A stretch of DNA of 64,000 nt from the NCBI GenBank assembly GCA_963678575.2, contig CAXXHV010000001.1, positions 248,001 to 312,000 on the forward strand. Direction: 5' to 3'. Shown here piece after piece: positions 16,908-24,811 of the stretch. Each line of letters starts with the position of its first letter. Positions within the stretch are counted from its first letter, which is position 1. Made by a program: the position numbers and the translations under genes. This DNA is from Pleomorphochaeta sp963678575. GTDB lineage: Bacteria; Spirochaetota; Spirochaetia; Sphaerochaetales; Sphaerochaetaceae. Under the pieces are notes generated by a model. The model was not told where the DNA came from. It made no database searches and saw nothing but the letters and a program-made list of their open reading frames with translations.

Positions 16908-17921
16908 ATGAAAAAATTATTAATAATTTTATTGGTATCAAGTTTAGCTTTGACTTCTATTTTTGCGCAAGGTAAAAGTGAAGAAGCTACTAGCACAAAA
17001 GAACAGGGCATTGGTGATTTAAAGATTGTATTAATATTACCAGGACCAATTAATGACCAATCTTGGAATGCAACTAACTATGCTGGTCTTGTTGCTTGTA
17101 ATGAACAATTAGGTACAAAAATGGAATATTTAGAAAATGTTCAAGCTTCAGATTATGAATCAACCTTTAGAAACTATGCTGAAAGAGGTTATGACTTAAT
17201 AATGGCGGCTGGTACTCAATTTGATGATGCTGCAAATAAGATTGCTGGGGAATATCCTGATTCAACATTCTGTGTAGTTAATGGATTCAGAGCAGATTAT
17301 GCTAATGTTTCTCCTATTTTTCCAAAAGAATATGAAGCCAGTTATATTGCTGCTCTAATTGCTGGTGAAGTTACTAAAAATGGTAAATTTGCAACAATTG
17401 GTGGATTCCCTAATGAAGCTATGGAAAAATTATTAGATGTTTATGAATATGTATCTGTTGAACTTGCTACAGAAAGAGGTATTAGTAATTCTAGTGCAAC
17501 TCGTTCTTATGCAAATAGTTGGTCTGATATTGCTTTAGGTAAACAAATGGCTGAAACAATGATTGACAATGGTGCTGATACATTGTTTGTTTATGCGAAC
17601 CAAGTAGGATTAGGCGCTATTCAAGCAGCAAAAGAAAAAGGTGTTAAATTTGTTGGTTTCTCAAGTAACCAAAATGATACAGCTCCTGGAACTGTTGTTG
17701 CTTCTGTACTATTTGATTTCCAAACTTTCTATACTTGGGCTGTTCAAAAGTACTTTGAAGGCACTTTAGATGGTGGAAAAGTTCATGAAGCAGGAATTAA
17801 AGAAAATATCTTTAAACCTATCTATACTGATCAAATTAGTGAAAGTGTAAGAGCAAAGATTTCTGCAGGTATCGATTCTGCAGTAGCTGGAGATGTAGAT
17901 TTCCAATCAATGTTTAAATAA
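16908..17921 (+). CDS. BMP-family ABC transporter substrate-binding protein (nucleoside-type)
   Basis: This 337-aa periplasmic protein of the Bmp/Med family (PF02608) typically binds purine nucleosides or related ligands; the spirochaete PnrA/TmpC lipoprotein is the model. The signal peptide spans residues 1-20 and ends in a signal peptidase I site (IFA before QGKSEE). There is no lipobox cysteine, unlike most family members. Family marks are the opening VLILPGPINDQSWN, the segment YDLIMAAGTQFDDAA and the TIGGFPNEAM hinge. GAGGAG precedes the ATG. It is the first gene of the transporter operon, behind a sigma-54 promoter. The ATPase and permease genes follow after an inserted IS. Confidence 0.9.
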   Translation: MKKLLIILLVSSLALTSIFAQGKSEEATSTKEQGIGDLKIVLILPGPINDQSWNATNYAGLVACNEQLGTKMEYLENVQASDYESTFRNYAERGYDLIMAAGTQFDDAANKIAGEYPDSTFCVVNGFRADYANVSPIFPKEYEASYIAALIAGEVTKNGKFATIGGFPNEAMEKLLDVYEYVSVELATERGISNSSATRSYANSWSDIALGKQMAETMIDNGADTLFVYANQVGLGAIQAAKEKGVKFVGFSSNQNDTAPGTVVASVLFDFQTFYTWAVQKYFEGTLDGGKVHEAGIKENIFKPIYTDQISESVRAKISAGIDSAVAGDVDFQSMFK

Positions 17922-17935
17922 AAAATTAGTGATTG

Positions 17936-17980
17936 CACAATATCCTAATAATTATAATATAGTTATAGGATATTGTGTTT
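17936..17980 (+). terminator. Hairpin after the binding-protein gene (terminator or attenuator)
   Basis: CACAATATCCTA (17936-17947) pairs over 12 bp with TAGGATATTGTG (17966-17977), followed by TTTGTT. A hairpin between a binding-protein gene and its ATPase/permease genes often lowers expression of the latter, or protects the mRNA end. The following tail is short of Ts, so termination may be partial. Confidence 0.55.
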
Positions 17981-18077
17981 GTTATGGGCTTGAGCCCGTT
18001 CATGAAGCGATGAATAAGAGCTTTGGGAACAAATAAACCACCTGCTATGCGGGTGGGTAACAAAAGTTATACAAAAA

Positions 18078-18133
18078 CCTCGTTTTATTATAGAATTTGA
18101 ATGCTACTCCAAAACTATAAATAAAAAACGAGG
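18078..18133 (+). promoter_or_regulatory. 5'-UTR stem sequestering the tnpA ribosome-binding site
   Basis: CCTCGTTTT (18078-18086) is perfectly complementary to AAAACGAGG (18125-18133). The right arm contains the GAGG ribosome site (18130-18133) nine bases before the tnpA ATG at 18143. The stem would hide the site and hold transposase translation down, as known for IS200 tnpA. Confidence 0.7.
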
Positions 18134-18142
18134 TAATAATAA

Positions 18143-18604
18143 ATGGCAAATAAAACAAACAGTTTGTCACATACAAAATGGATGTGTAAGTACCATATAG
18201 TATTTACTCCAAAGTATAGAAGAAAGATTATATACAATCAATATAGAGCAAGTGTAGGTGAAATATTAAGAACCTTATGTAATTATAAGAAAGTTGAAAT
18301 TATAGAAGGACATTTAATGGATGATCATGTACATATGCTTGTAAGTATACCACCTAAAATAAGTGTGTCGAGTTTTATGGGATATTTAAAAGGAAAGAGT
18401 GCCCTTATGATATTTGATAAGCATGCAAATTTAAAATATAAATTTGGAAATAGACACTTTTGGGCTGAAGGATATTATGTTAGCACTGTAGGATTAAACA
18501 CTGCAATTGTACAAAAATATATCCAGGAGCAAGAAAAACATGATATAGCACTTGATAAATTAAGTGTAAAAGAATATGAAGACCCTTTTAAGGGTAGCAA
18601 GTAG
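18143..18604 (+). CDS. tnpA: IS200/IS605 family Y1 transposase TnpA
   Basis: This 153-aa single-strand DNA transposase has the HUH metal motif His62-Val-His64 (DDHVHMLVSI) and the catalytic tyrosine Tyr126 in QKYIQEQEKH. Length and opening (HTKWMCKYHIVFTPKYRR) are typical of the family. The reading frame is intact, so the element may still be active. No tnpB accessory gene follows. Translation is probably limited by the leader hairpin covering its ribosome site. Confidence 0.95.
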   Translation: MANKTNSLSHTKWMCKYHIVFTPKYRRKIIYNQYRASVGEILRTLCNYKKVEIIEGHLMDDHVHMLVSIPPKISVSSFMGYLKGKSALMIFDKHANLKYKFGNRHFWAEGYYVSTVGLNTAIVQKYIQEQEKHDIALDKLSVKEYEDPFKGSK

Positions 18605-18960
18605 TACAAAGACTACTTGAGTAGTAGCAAAAGAGGCAAATGCACGCGGAGTGGACGGGAGTACACGGTAAGCGTCTTGAGACGTTGTCGGTAAACCCGA
18701 GGCTTATAGCCTCAGAGCAAACCACCCTTTTGAAGGGTGGTTATGATTTAATTATATTTAAATTTGGAAATCATTTTTTTGGTTATCTTAAATTAATAAA
18801 ATATAATTAATAAAAAAATAAAAACTAAAAAAATAAAATATAGTTTGTTTATATAATTTATTTATACACTTTACTAAAATAGCTTTTTTATAAATTGCTA
18901 CAAAAGTAAAGAATAAAAAGATTATATATTTAAACATTATTAATGAGAGGAAGTATTTAA
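18605..18960 (+). other. Right end of the IS and AT-rich spacer before the transporter ATPase gene
   Basis: Bases 18605-18745 are the GC-richer, hairpin-rich right end of the IS, with features like an omega/reRNA scaffold. Bases 18746-18960 are very AT-rich and non-coding, ending in the GAGAGGAAG ribosome site of the gene at 18961. No strong promoter for the downstream genes was recognised, so they may depend on read-through across the IS. Confidence 0.5.
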
Positions 18961-20487
18961 ATGGATAAACCTTTTTTTGAACTTAGAAGTATATCTAAAT
19001 ACTTTGCAAAAGTAATTGCAAATAAAGATGTTTCCTTCTCTGTTAATAGAGGTGAAGTGTTAGCTCTTTTAGGAGAAAATGGGGCTGGTAAGAGTACTTG
19101 TATGAAAATTCTTTATGGTCTCTATAATGCAGATGAAGGGCAAATCTTTAAAGATGGTAAGCCTATTGTAATAAAATCTCCAAAAGATGCAATGAGATAT
19201 AAAATCTCAATGATTCAACAACATTTTTCTTTAGTTTCAGCACATACTGTTACAGAAAATATTATCCTTGGAAACGTTAAAGGTCGAATCGATTGGCAGA
19301 AAGAAGAAGAGAAAATACAAGCACTTGCTGATAAATATGGTTTCAGTGTTGATTCTAGGAAAAAAATTAAAGATTTAACTGTTGGAGAACAACAAAAAGT
19401 AGAAATATTAAAAGCTTTATATCTTGATGCTAATTTATTAATTATGGATGAACCTACTGCAGTTTTAACCCCTCAAGAAATTGATAATTTAATGGAATTT
19501 GTTAGAACCTATTCAAAACAAGGTAATGCAGTTATTTTTATAACACATAAACTAAAAGAAGTAATGACTGTCGCAAATAGAATTATAGTTATGAGGTCAG
19601 GAATGGTTTATGGTAATGTTAATAAGGCAGAAACGGATGAAATTCAATTATCAAGAATGATGATTGAAAGTTCAATAGAAAAGCTAGAAAATCCCCAATA
19701 TGATTCTATTAGCAATCAAGTTTGTGTTTCTATAAAAGACCTTAATGTAAAAGAAAATAATGAAATACCTTTATTGAAAGATATTTCTTTTGATATCCAT
19801 AAAAGTGAAATATTTGGAATTGCTGGAGTCTCTGGAAATGGACAACTTGAATTATGTATGGCTTTATGCGGTGCTTTAAAAATAAATAGTGGATCTATAT
19901 TTGTTAATGGAGTAAATATTTCTTCTTATTCAATAAAGGATAGAATTGAAATGGGAATGGGATATGTGCCTTCTGATAGACATAGATATGGAATGGTAAT
20001 GTCTATGAGTTTAGCTGAAAATATTTTATTAAAAACGAGCTATTCTAAGCAATGGAAAAAAAATGGTTTAATTGATAAAAAGAAGTTAAAAGATAAAACT
20101 AATAAAATATTAAAGGACTTTAAAGTTAAAGCCCCGGGACCTTTTTCAATAGCAAAAGAGCTATCCGGAGGGAATCAGCAAAAGGTTATTGTTGGAAGAG
20201 AGGTTGAAAATTGTGGAGATTTTATAATTTTTGATCAACCTACAAGAGGGTTAGATTTAGGAGCAATAAATAATGTACATGCTTCAATAATAAGAGAAAA
20301 AGAAAAAGGGAAAGCTATTATGTTGGTTTCTACTGAATTATCAGAAATATTTACTCTTTGTGATAGAGTTGCTATTTTTTATAAAGGAGAGATTCAAGGT
20401 ATTTATAAAACATCAGATTTGAATAGTGAAAAAATAGGTCTTTTGATGGCAGGTTATAAAAATCAGGAGGAAAAAGTAAATGGATAA
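18961..20487 (+). CDS. BMP/nucleoside ABC transporter ATP-binding protein (RbsA-like, two ATPase domains)
   Basis: This 508-aa energising subunit has two fused ATPase modules. The first has Walker A GENGAGKST, signature LTVGEQQKVEILKAL and Walker B LIMDEPTAVLT. The second has a degenerate Walker A (GVSGNGQLE), as usual for RbsA types, signature ELSGGNQQKV, and FDQPTRGLD. It partners the two permeases that follow (8-base overlap) and the binding protein at 16908, from which it is separated by an IS. The first half is the closest relative in this window of the ATPase module in the kinase at 13373-15217. Confidence 0.92.
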   Translation: MDKPFFELRSISKYFAKVIANKDVSFSVNRGEVLALLGENGAGKSTCMKILYGLYNADEGQIFKDGKPIVIKSPKDAMRYKISMIQQHFSLVSAHTVTENIILGNVKGRIDWQKEEEKIQALADKYGFSVDSRKKIKDLTVGEQQKVEILKALYLDANLLIMDEPTAVLTPQEIDNLMEFVRTYSKQGNAVIFITHKLKEVMTVANRIIVMRSGMVYGNVNKAETDEIQLSRMMIESSIEKLENPQYDSISNQVCVSIKDLNVKENNEIPLLKDISFDIHKSEIFGIAGVSGNGQLELCMALCGALKINSGSIFVNGVNISSYSIKDRIEMGMGYVPSDRHRYGMVMSMSLAENILLKTSYSKQWKKNGLIDKKKLKDKTNKILKDFKVKAPGPFSIAKELSGGNQQKVIVGREVENCGDFIIFDQPTRGLDLGAINNVHASIIREKEKGKAIMLVSTELSEIFTLCDRVAIFYKGEIQGIYKTSDLNSEKIGLLMAGYKNQEEKVNG

Positions 20488-21529
20488 AAAGACTCGTGAT
20501 ATATTAATCACTAGCTTCTTAGCAATTGTTTTTGGATTACTACTCAGTGGTTTTATGATTTTATTCTTAGGGAAGAATCCTATTTCTGTTTTTGCTCTTC
20601 TTTTTTCTTCTATGTTTAGAGATGGTTATACAATTGGTGAAATATTTGTAAAGGCAACTCCTCTTATTTTTACATCTTTAGCTTTTGCTTTTACCTTTAA
20701 AGCTAATTTATTTAATATAGGGGCTCAAGGACAATTTTATATTGGTGCTTTAGTTGCTGTTTCTATTTCCTTATTAATTCCGCATCCAATTGCAATTCCG
20801 ATAGCTATAGTTTTGTCATTTATTGCAAGTGGATTGTGGGGGGGCATGATTGGTTTTTTTAAAGCTAGATTTAAAGCTAATGAATTTTTAATTAGTATGA
20901 TGAGCACTTATGTTGCATTAAATCTAATGAATTTTCTTTTACGTACAGTATTAATGGAATCAAAAGGCGAATATCCTCAAACAGAATCCTTGAGTAAAAG
21001 CACTTGGCTTTTAAAGATTGTTCCGCATACTCGTCTTCATTTTGGTTTTATACTTGCAATTATTGTTGCAATAGTTATTTGGTTATTATTATATAGAACT
21101 ACCTTAGGTTTTAGAATAAGAGCTGTTGGGCAAAATCAAGAAGCGGCAAGAATGAGTGGAGTTAATCCTGAATGGATTTTTATTTTTGCTTTCTTTGTTA
21201 GTGGTGGTTTGGCTGGACTCGCTGGTATCACAGAAGTTAATGGTGTACAGCATATGCTTTTACAAGGCTTTAATCCATCAATAGGTTCATTAGGAATAGG
21301 AATAGCCATTTTAGCAAATGCAAACCCAATTGGAATAATTTTTGCTTCAATTCTTTTTGGAGCTTTACAAGTTGGTGGAACTATTATGGGGCAAATATCT
21401 GGAGTTCCTTCTAGTATAATTGATCTTATGGAAGGCTTTGTAATGGTTTTTGTTATTATTTCTTACTTTATAAGAAATAAATGGGAAATAAAAAGAGAAA
21501 AGAAATCATTAATAGAGGGGGACAAATAA
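20480..21529 (+). CDS. BMP/nucleoside ABC transporter permease, first subunit (NupP/YufP-like)
   Basis: This 349-aa inner-membrane permease of the branched-chain amino-acid/ribose/nucleoside type has about eight to ten helices and the family core FNIGAQGQFYIGAL near residue 75. The second half carries RAVGQNQEAARMSGV, a cytoplasmic coupling loop. It overlaps the ATPase gene by eight bases and the second permease by one. With that permease it forms the channel for the substrate delivered by the BMP protein. Confidence 0.88.
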   Translation: MDKKTRDILITSFLAIVFGLLLSGFMILFLGKNPISVFALLFSSMFRDGYTIGEIFVKATPLIFTSLAFAFTFKANLFNIGAQGQFYIGALVAVSISLLIPHPIAIPIAIVLSFIASGLWGGMIGFFKARFKANEFLISMMSTYVALNLMNFLLRTVLMESKGEYPQTESLSKSTWLLKIVPHTRLHFGFILAIIVAIVIWLLLYRTTLGFRIRAVGQNQEAARMSGVNPEWIFIFAFFVSGGLAGLAGITEVNGVQHMLLQGFNPSIGSLGIGIAILANANPIGIIFASILFGALQVGGTIMGQISGVPSSIIDLMEGFVMVFVIISYFIRNKWEIKREKKSLIEGDK

Positions 21530-22443
21530 TGATAGTAAATTTATTATCTCGAGCAATGATGATGAGTACCCCTTTGCTTTTTGGGGCTTTGTCAGAAGTT
21601 TTTTCTGAAAGAACAGGAATGATGGTTACCGCTATTGAAGGTATCTTTTTAATGGGAGCTTGGGCGGGGTTCACTACTGCATATATTTCAGGAAGTTTAG
21701 GCCTTGGTTTGTTGTTTGCCGCTTTAGCTGGTCTTTTAGTTGCAATTCTTTATGCTTACCTCTGTGTTACTTTAAAACAGCATCAAATTGTCACTGGAAC
21801 TGCTATTAATATTTTAGTTACAGGCTTGTGCTCTTTTTTACAAAGAGTAGTTTTTGGAGTTCCTTTATCTCCTTTAACAGTAGAACCTTTTCAAAAGATT
21901 GCAATTCCCCTTCTTTCAAAAATACCTGTATTAGGACCAATATTTTTTAATCAAAATATTTTAACTTATTCAGTTTACTTTCTAGTTCCTCTTGGATTTT
22001 TTATATTATATAAAACTTCTTTAGGTTTAATAATAAGATCAACAGGAGAAAATCCTGAAGCTGTTGATGTCTCTGGCGTCAATGTTTCACGGGTAAGATT
22101 TATGGCAGTAATGTTCTCAGGTTTGATGTGTGGTATTGCTGGGGCTTTTTATTCGATTGGATATTTAGGCATGTTTACAACAAATATTATTGGAGGTAGA
22201 GGTTGGATTGCTTTTGCTATATGTTTCTTAGGAAATTGGAATCCAATAGGAGCATTTGTTGGAACAATAATATTTGGGTTAGCTGAAGCTTTTGCAATTT
22301 TAATGCAATCAAGTTCAATATCCTTCCTCCCAAATGAGTTATTTATTGCACTTCCATATATTTTAACGATTATACTAACTATTAGTAGAAAGTCATTTAA
22401 TGTGCCTGCAAAATTAGGGACTGCATATATTAAAGAAAATTAG
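21529..22443 (+). CDS. BMP/nucleoside ABC transporter permease, second subunit (NupQ/YufQ-like)
   Basis: This 304-aa partner permease has the family core ERTGMMVTAIEGIFLMGAW near the N-terminus and STGENPEAVDVSGV as coupling loop. The ATG at 21529 overlaps the previous stop (TAATG) and follows GAGGGGGAC; an upstream ATG at 21481 would overlap the neighbour by 49 bases and adds 16 polar residues unlike the family. It is the last gene of the transporter operon and is followed by a terminator. Confidence 0.88.
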   Translation: MIVNLLSRAMMMSTPLLFGALSEVFSERTGMMVTAIEGIFLMGAWAGFTTAYISGSLGLGLLFAALAGLLVAILYAYLCVTLKQHQIVTGTAINILVTGLCSFLQRVVFGVPLSPLTVEPFQKIAIPLLSKIPVLGPIFFNQNILTYSVYFLVPLGFFILYKTSLGLIIRSTGENPEAVDVSGVNVSRVRFMAVMFSGLMCGIAGAFYSIGYLGMFTTNIIGGRGWIAFAICFLGNWNPIGAFVGTIIFGLAEAFAILMQSSSISFLPNELFIALPYILTIILTISRKSFNVPAKLGTAYIKEN

Positions 22444-22470
22444 AGAATTTAAAATAATTAATAAAATAAT

Positions 22471-22499
22471 CGTCATTCTTTTTGAGTGGCGTTTTTTTT
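22471..22499 (+). terminator. Terminator of the BMP transporter operon
   Basis: CGTCATTC and GAGTGGCG (22471-22478, 22484-22491) pair over 8 bp with two G-U pairs and a five-T loop, followed by eight T. It overlaps the stop of the converging NusG-like gene. Confidence 0.75.
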
Positions 22500-23097
22500 A
22501 ATAAACTTTTGAAAACTCTTTTAAGATTTCTTGATCTGTATCTAAATCTTCATCTTTTACAATTTCAATAGGAACCCATACTTTTTGTAAAGTTCCAGAA
22601 TTTTCTGAATAGATACAAACTTTATTGTTTCTTTTATCAACTTTAATAATTTCCCCATTAAAGGTAGCTAGAGGGCCCGAAATTACATTTACTTTAGAAC
22701 CAATTTCTAATGTTATTTTTGAAGGAGTTATAGTCCCATTATGGGAAAAAATCCAAGAAGCATAAATATAATCATTTCTTTCAAGCCTGTATGAAATATT
22801 TTTTGATTTTTTATCAATAGAGTTTTTACTTTCAACAAGGCCATAACAATCTGTAATTCTTCTAAAATCTCTCGAGTAAATATCTAATTCAATTTCTGTT
22901 TTTATAAATATATATCCAGGGGTTAAAGGTTTATTAACTTTTTCAAAGGTTTTCCCTTTTTTAATTTTATATTGCTTTGTTGGAAATAAAACTTGGAAGA
23001 ATATAGAAGTATCAAATGTTTTGTTATAATAATTTTCAATTTCTTCTTTTATTTTTTTCTCTTTTGAAACTTTACATGCGATACAATAATAATTCAT
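22498..23097 (-). CDS. NusG-family specialised transcription elongation factor (RfaH/LoaP-like paralogue)
   Basis: This 199-aa protein has an N-terminal NGN domain (about 1-120: YYCIACKVSKEKKIKEEI, the PTKQYKIKKGKTFEKV loop, then PLTPGYIFIKTE) and a C-terminal KOW domain (about 140-185: LEIGSKVNVISGPLATFNGE). Such paralogues bind RNA polymerase and prevent termination in selected long operons, often for polysaccharides. It is not next to secE or L11 genes, so it is probably not the housekeeping NusG. galE is divergent. No clear ribosome site precedes the ATG; instead two small hairpins (ATAAAAG/CTTTTAT and AGTAT/ATACT) lie just upstream. Confidence 0.82.
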   Translation of the reverse strand: MNYYCIACKVSKEKKIKEEIENYYNKTFDTSIFFQVLFPTKQYKIKKGKTFEKVNKPLTPGYIFIKTEIELDIYSRDFRRITDCYGLVESKNSIDKKSKNISYRLERNDYIYASWIFSHNGTITPSKITLEIGSKVNVISGPLATFNGEIIKVDKRNNKVCIYSENSGTLQKVWVPIEIVKDEDLDTDQEILKEFSKVY

Positions 23098-23280
23098 AGT
23101 ATGAAAAATACTTTATAAAAGACCTTTTATCAAGGAATAATATTATACTATGTTAAATATATTTATAAAATGAGGATATTGTGCAAAAAATATAGAAGTT
23201 TATCTCTTAACAAAAATTGAATTATGATAGAATATATTAGTAAGTAGAGAATTTGATTCTTATATCATGAGAGGTAGCAT

Positions 23281-24288
23281 ATGAAAATATTATTAACAGG
23301 TGGTGCAGGCTATATTGCTTCACATACATGTATTGAGTTGGTTAAAGCAAATCATGAGCCAGTAATTGTCGATAACTTTTATAATAGTCAAAAAGAAGCT
23401 ATTAAGAGAGTAGAATCAATTGTTGGCAAATCAATTGCTTATTATGAAGCAGACGTTTGTGATAAAGAAGCAATGAGATCTATTTTTGAAGAAAATAAAT
23501 TTGATGCAATTATTCATTTTGCTGGATATAAAGCTGTGGGAGAATCAGTTACAAAACCCTTAGCTTACTATAGAAACAATATCGATTCAACATTAACAAT
23601 TTGTGAGTTAATGAATGAATATAATGTTAAGAAAATTGTATTTAGTTCTTCAGCTACAGTTTATGGATTAGCAGAGGTTGTTCCTTTAAAAGAAGGAATG
23701 CCTACAGGCTGTACAAATCCTTATGGTTGGACAAAATATATGATTGAGCAAATTTTAAGTGATTTTGCTGCTGCTAATAAAGATGTTTCAGTTGTATTAC
23801 TTAGATATTTTAATCCAATTGGAGCCCATGAATCAGGAATGATTGGGGAAGATCCTGTTGGTATTCCAAATAATTTAATGCCATATATTTGTCAAGTTGC
23901 TGTTGGTAAATTACAGAAATTATCTATTTTTGGTGATGATTATCCAACTCCTGATGGTACAGGGGTAAGAGATTATATTCATGTTGTTGATTTAGCCTGT
24001 GGACATGTAGCTGCTTGTGAATATGATCATAAGGGTACAGAAATAATTAATCTTGGAACAGGAATTGGATATAGTGTATTAGATATGGTAAAAGCTTTTG
24101 AAAAGGCAAATAATATTAAAATTCCATATCAAATAGCTCCAAGACGTTCTGGGGATATTGCAACTTGCTATGCGGATGCTTCAAAGGCAAAAGAATTATT
24201 AAATTGGGAAGCAAAGTATGATTTGATAACGATGTGTAAGGATGCTTGGAATTGGCAAAGTAAGAATCCAAAAGGCTATAATAAATAA
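23281..24288 (+). CDS. galE: UDP-glucose 4-epimerase
   Basis: This 335-aa short-chain dehydrogenase-type epimerase interconverts UDP-glucose and UDP-galactose (or the N-acetyl forms). NAD binding is at GGAGYIASHT (residues 7-16; Ala replaces the usual third Gly). Catalytic residues are in SSSATVYG and YGWTKYMIEQ (Tyr/Lys pair), and substrate-loop residues in RYFNPIGAHESG. Length is normal. GAGAGG precedes the ATG. It supplies sugars for surface polysaccharide or glycolipid and lies divergent from a NusG paralogue of the type that controls such operons. Confidence 0.93.
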   Translation: MKILLTGGAGYIASHTCIELVKANHEPVIVDNFYNSQKEAIKRVESIVGKSIAYYEADVCDKEAMRSIFEENKFDAIIHFAGYKAVGESVTKPLAYYRNNIDSTLTICELMNEYNVKKIVFSSSATVYGLAEVVPLKEGMPTGCTNPYGWTKYMIEQILSDFAAANKDVSVVLLRYFNPIGAHESGMIGEDPVGIPNNLMPYICQVAVGKLQKLSIFGDDYPTPDGTGVRDYIHVVDLACGHVAACEYDHKGTEIINLGTGIGYSVLDMVKAFEKANNIKIPYQIAPRRSGDIATCYADASKAKELLNWEAKYDLITMCKDAWNWQSKNPKGYNK

Positions 24289-24319
24289 TATAAAATTATG
24301 ATATAAATAGAAAATATTT

Positions 24320-24365
24320 TTCTGTTGATTGAGTCTTTTAGTACCAATCAGCAGAATTATTTTTT
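24320..24365 (+). terminator. Terminator after galE
   Basis: TTCTGTTGATTG (24320-24331) pairs with CAATCAGCAGAA (24345-24356) over 12 bp with one G-U pair, followed by TTATTTTTT. Confidence 0.8.
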
Positions 24366-24391
24366 GCTTAAATTATTATAAATTATTGTAA

Positions 24392-24664
24392 TTATAAATA
24401 TTTTCTTAATTTTTTATGATTACTTTTTAGCGTCTTTTTACTACCTAATAAACTTTCAATTATTGAAATTAAAGTTAAAGGTATTGTAACTTCACGAGTA
24501 AAGACACCCTTTAATCTATGAACAATAAAATCTATCAGTGCAGTTGTTTTTACCATTACTTAAGAATTATCAATATCTATTTCCATTAGAATCTCACAAA
24601 GCATAATTATAAATGAGATTTTTAAATCTCTTTCTAAAATTTCAATTGTACTCAAAAACGACAA
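24392..24664 (-). pseudogene. Possible decayed gene fragment
   Basis: On the minus strand a protein-like frame runs from about 24664 to a stop at 24392-24394, broken once by TAA at 24562-24560. The downstream part can be read from an ATG (24556) for 54 residues (MVKTTALIDFIVHRLKGVF...), but no ribosome site precedes it. The upstream part reads LSTIEILERDLKISF in the same frame. Composition looks coding, yet no family was recognised. It fills much of an otherwise unexplained gap of about 520 bases (24289-24811). Confidence 0.3.
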
Positions 24665-24738
24665 GTGTTGTAATTGTAATTATTTATTTTTCTTTTTATG
24701 TCTTATCAAAAAAAAATTTACTATTAGTAATATGTATA

Positions 24739-24787
24739 TTGACAAGAGTTTTGTTGTGTTATACAGTTAGTTACTGAAGTAATTAAC
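24739..24787 (+). promoter_or_regulatory. Promoter and GntR-type operator of the GntR/ABC operon
   Basis: TTGACA (24739-24744) is followed by TATACA (24760-24765, 15 bases) or TACAGT (17 bases). Directly after it lies a 22-bp imperfect palindrome (24766-24787) with arms GTTAGTTACT and AGTAATTAAC, 9 of 10 positions matching. Its place over the transcription start suits autorepression by the GntR protein at 24812. Confidence 0.6.
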
Positions 24788-24811
24788 TATATAACATAAA
24801 AAGGATAGCCT

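Larger units (their letters stand above)
17980..18745 (+). mobile_element. IS200/IS605-type insertion sequence (tnpA only), inside the BMP transporter operon
   Basis: The element holds one Y1 transposase gene (18143-18604) flanked by hairpin-rich ends. The left part has GGGCTTGAGCCC (17987-17998) and a CCACCTG/CGGGTGG hairpin (about 18039-18056). The right part, about 140 bases, has three stems: AAGCGTC/GACGTT, CCGAGGC/GCCTCAG and CCACCC/GGGTGG. There are no terminal inverted repeats, as expected for this family. G+C is clearly higher at the ends than in the surroundings. Borders are approximate; both flanks carry TTATG, a possible target trace. Confidence 0.75.
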
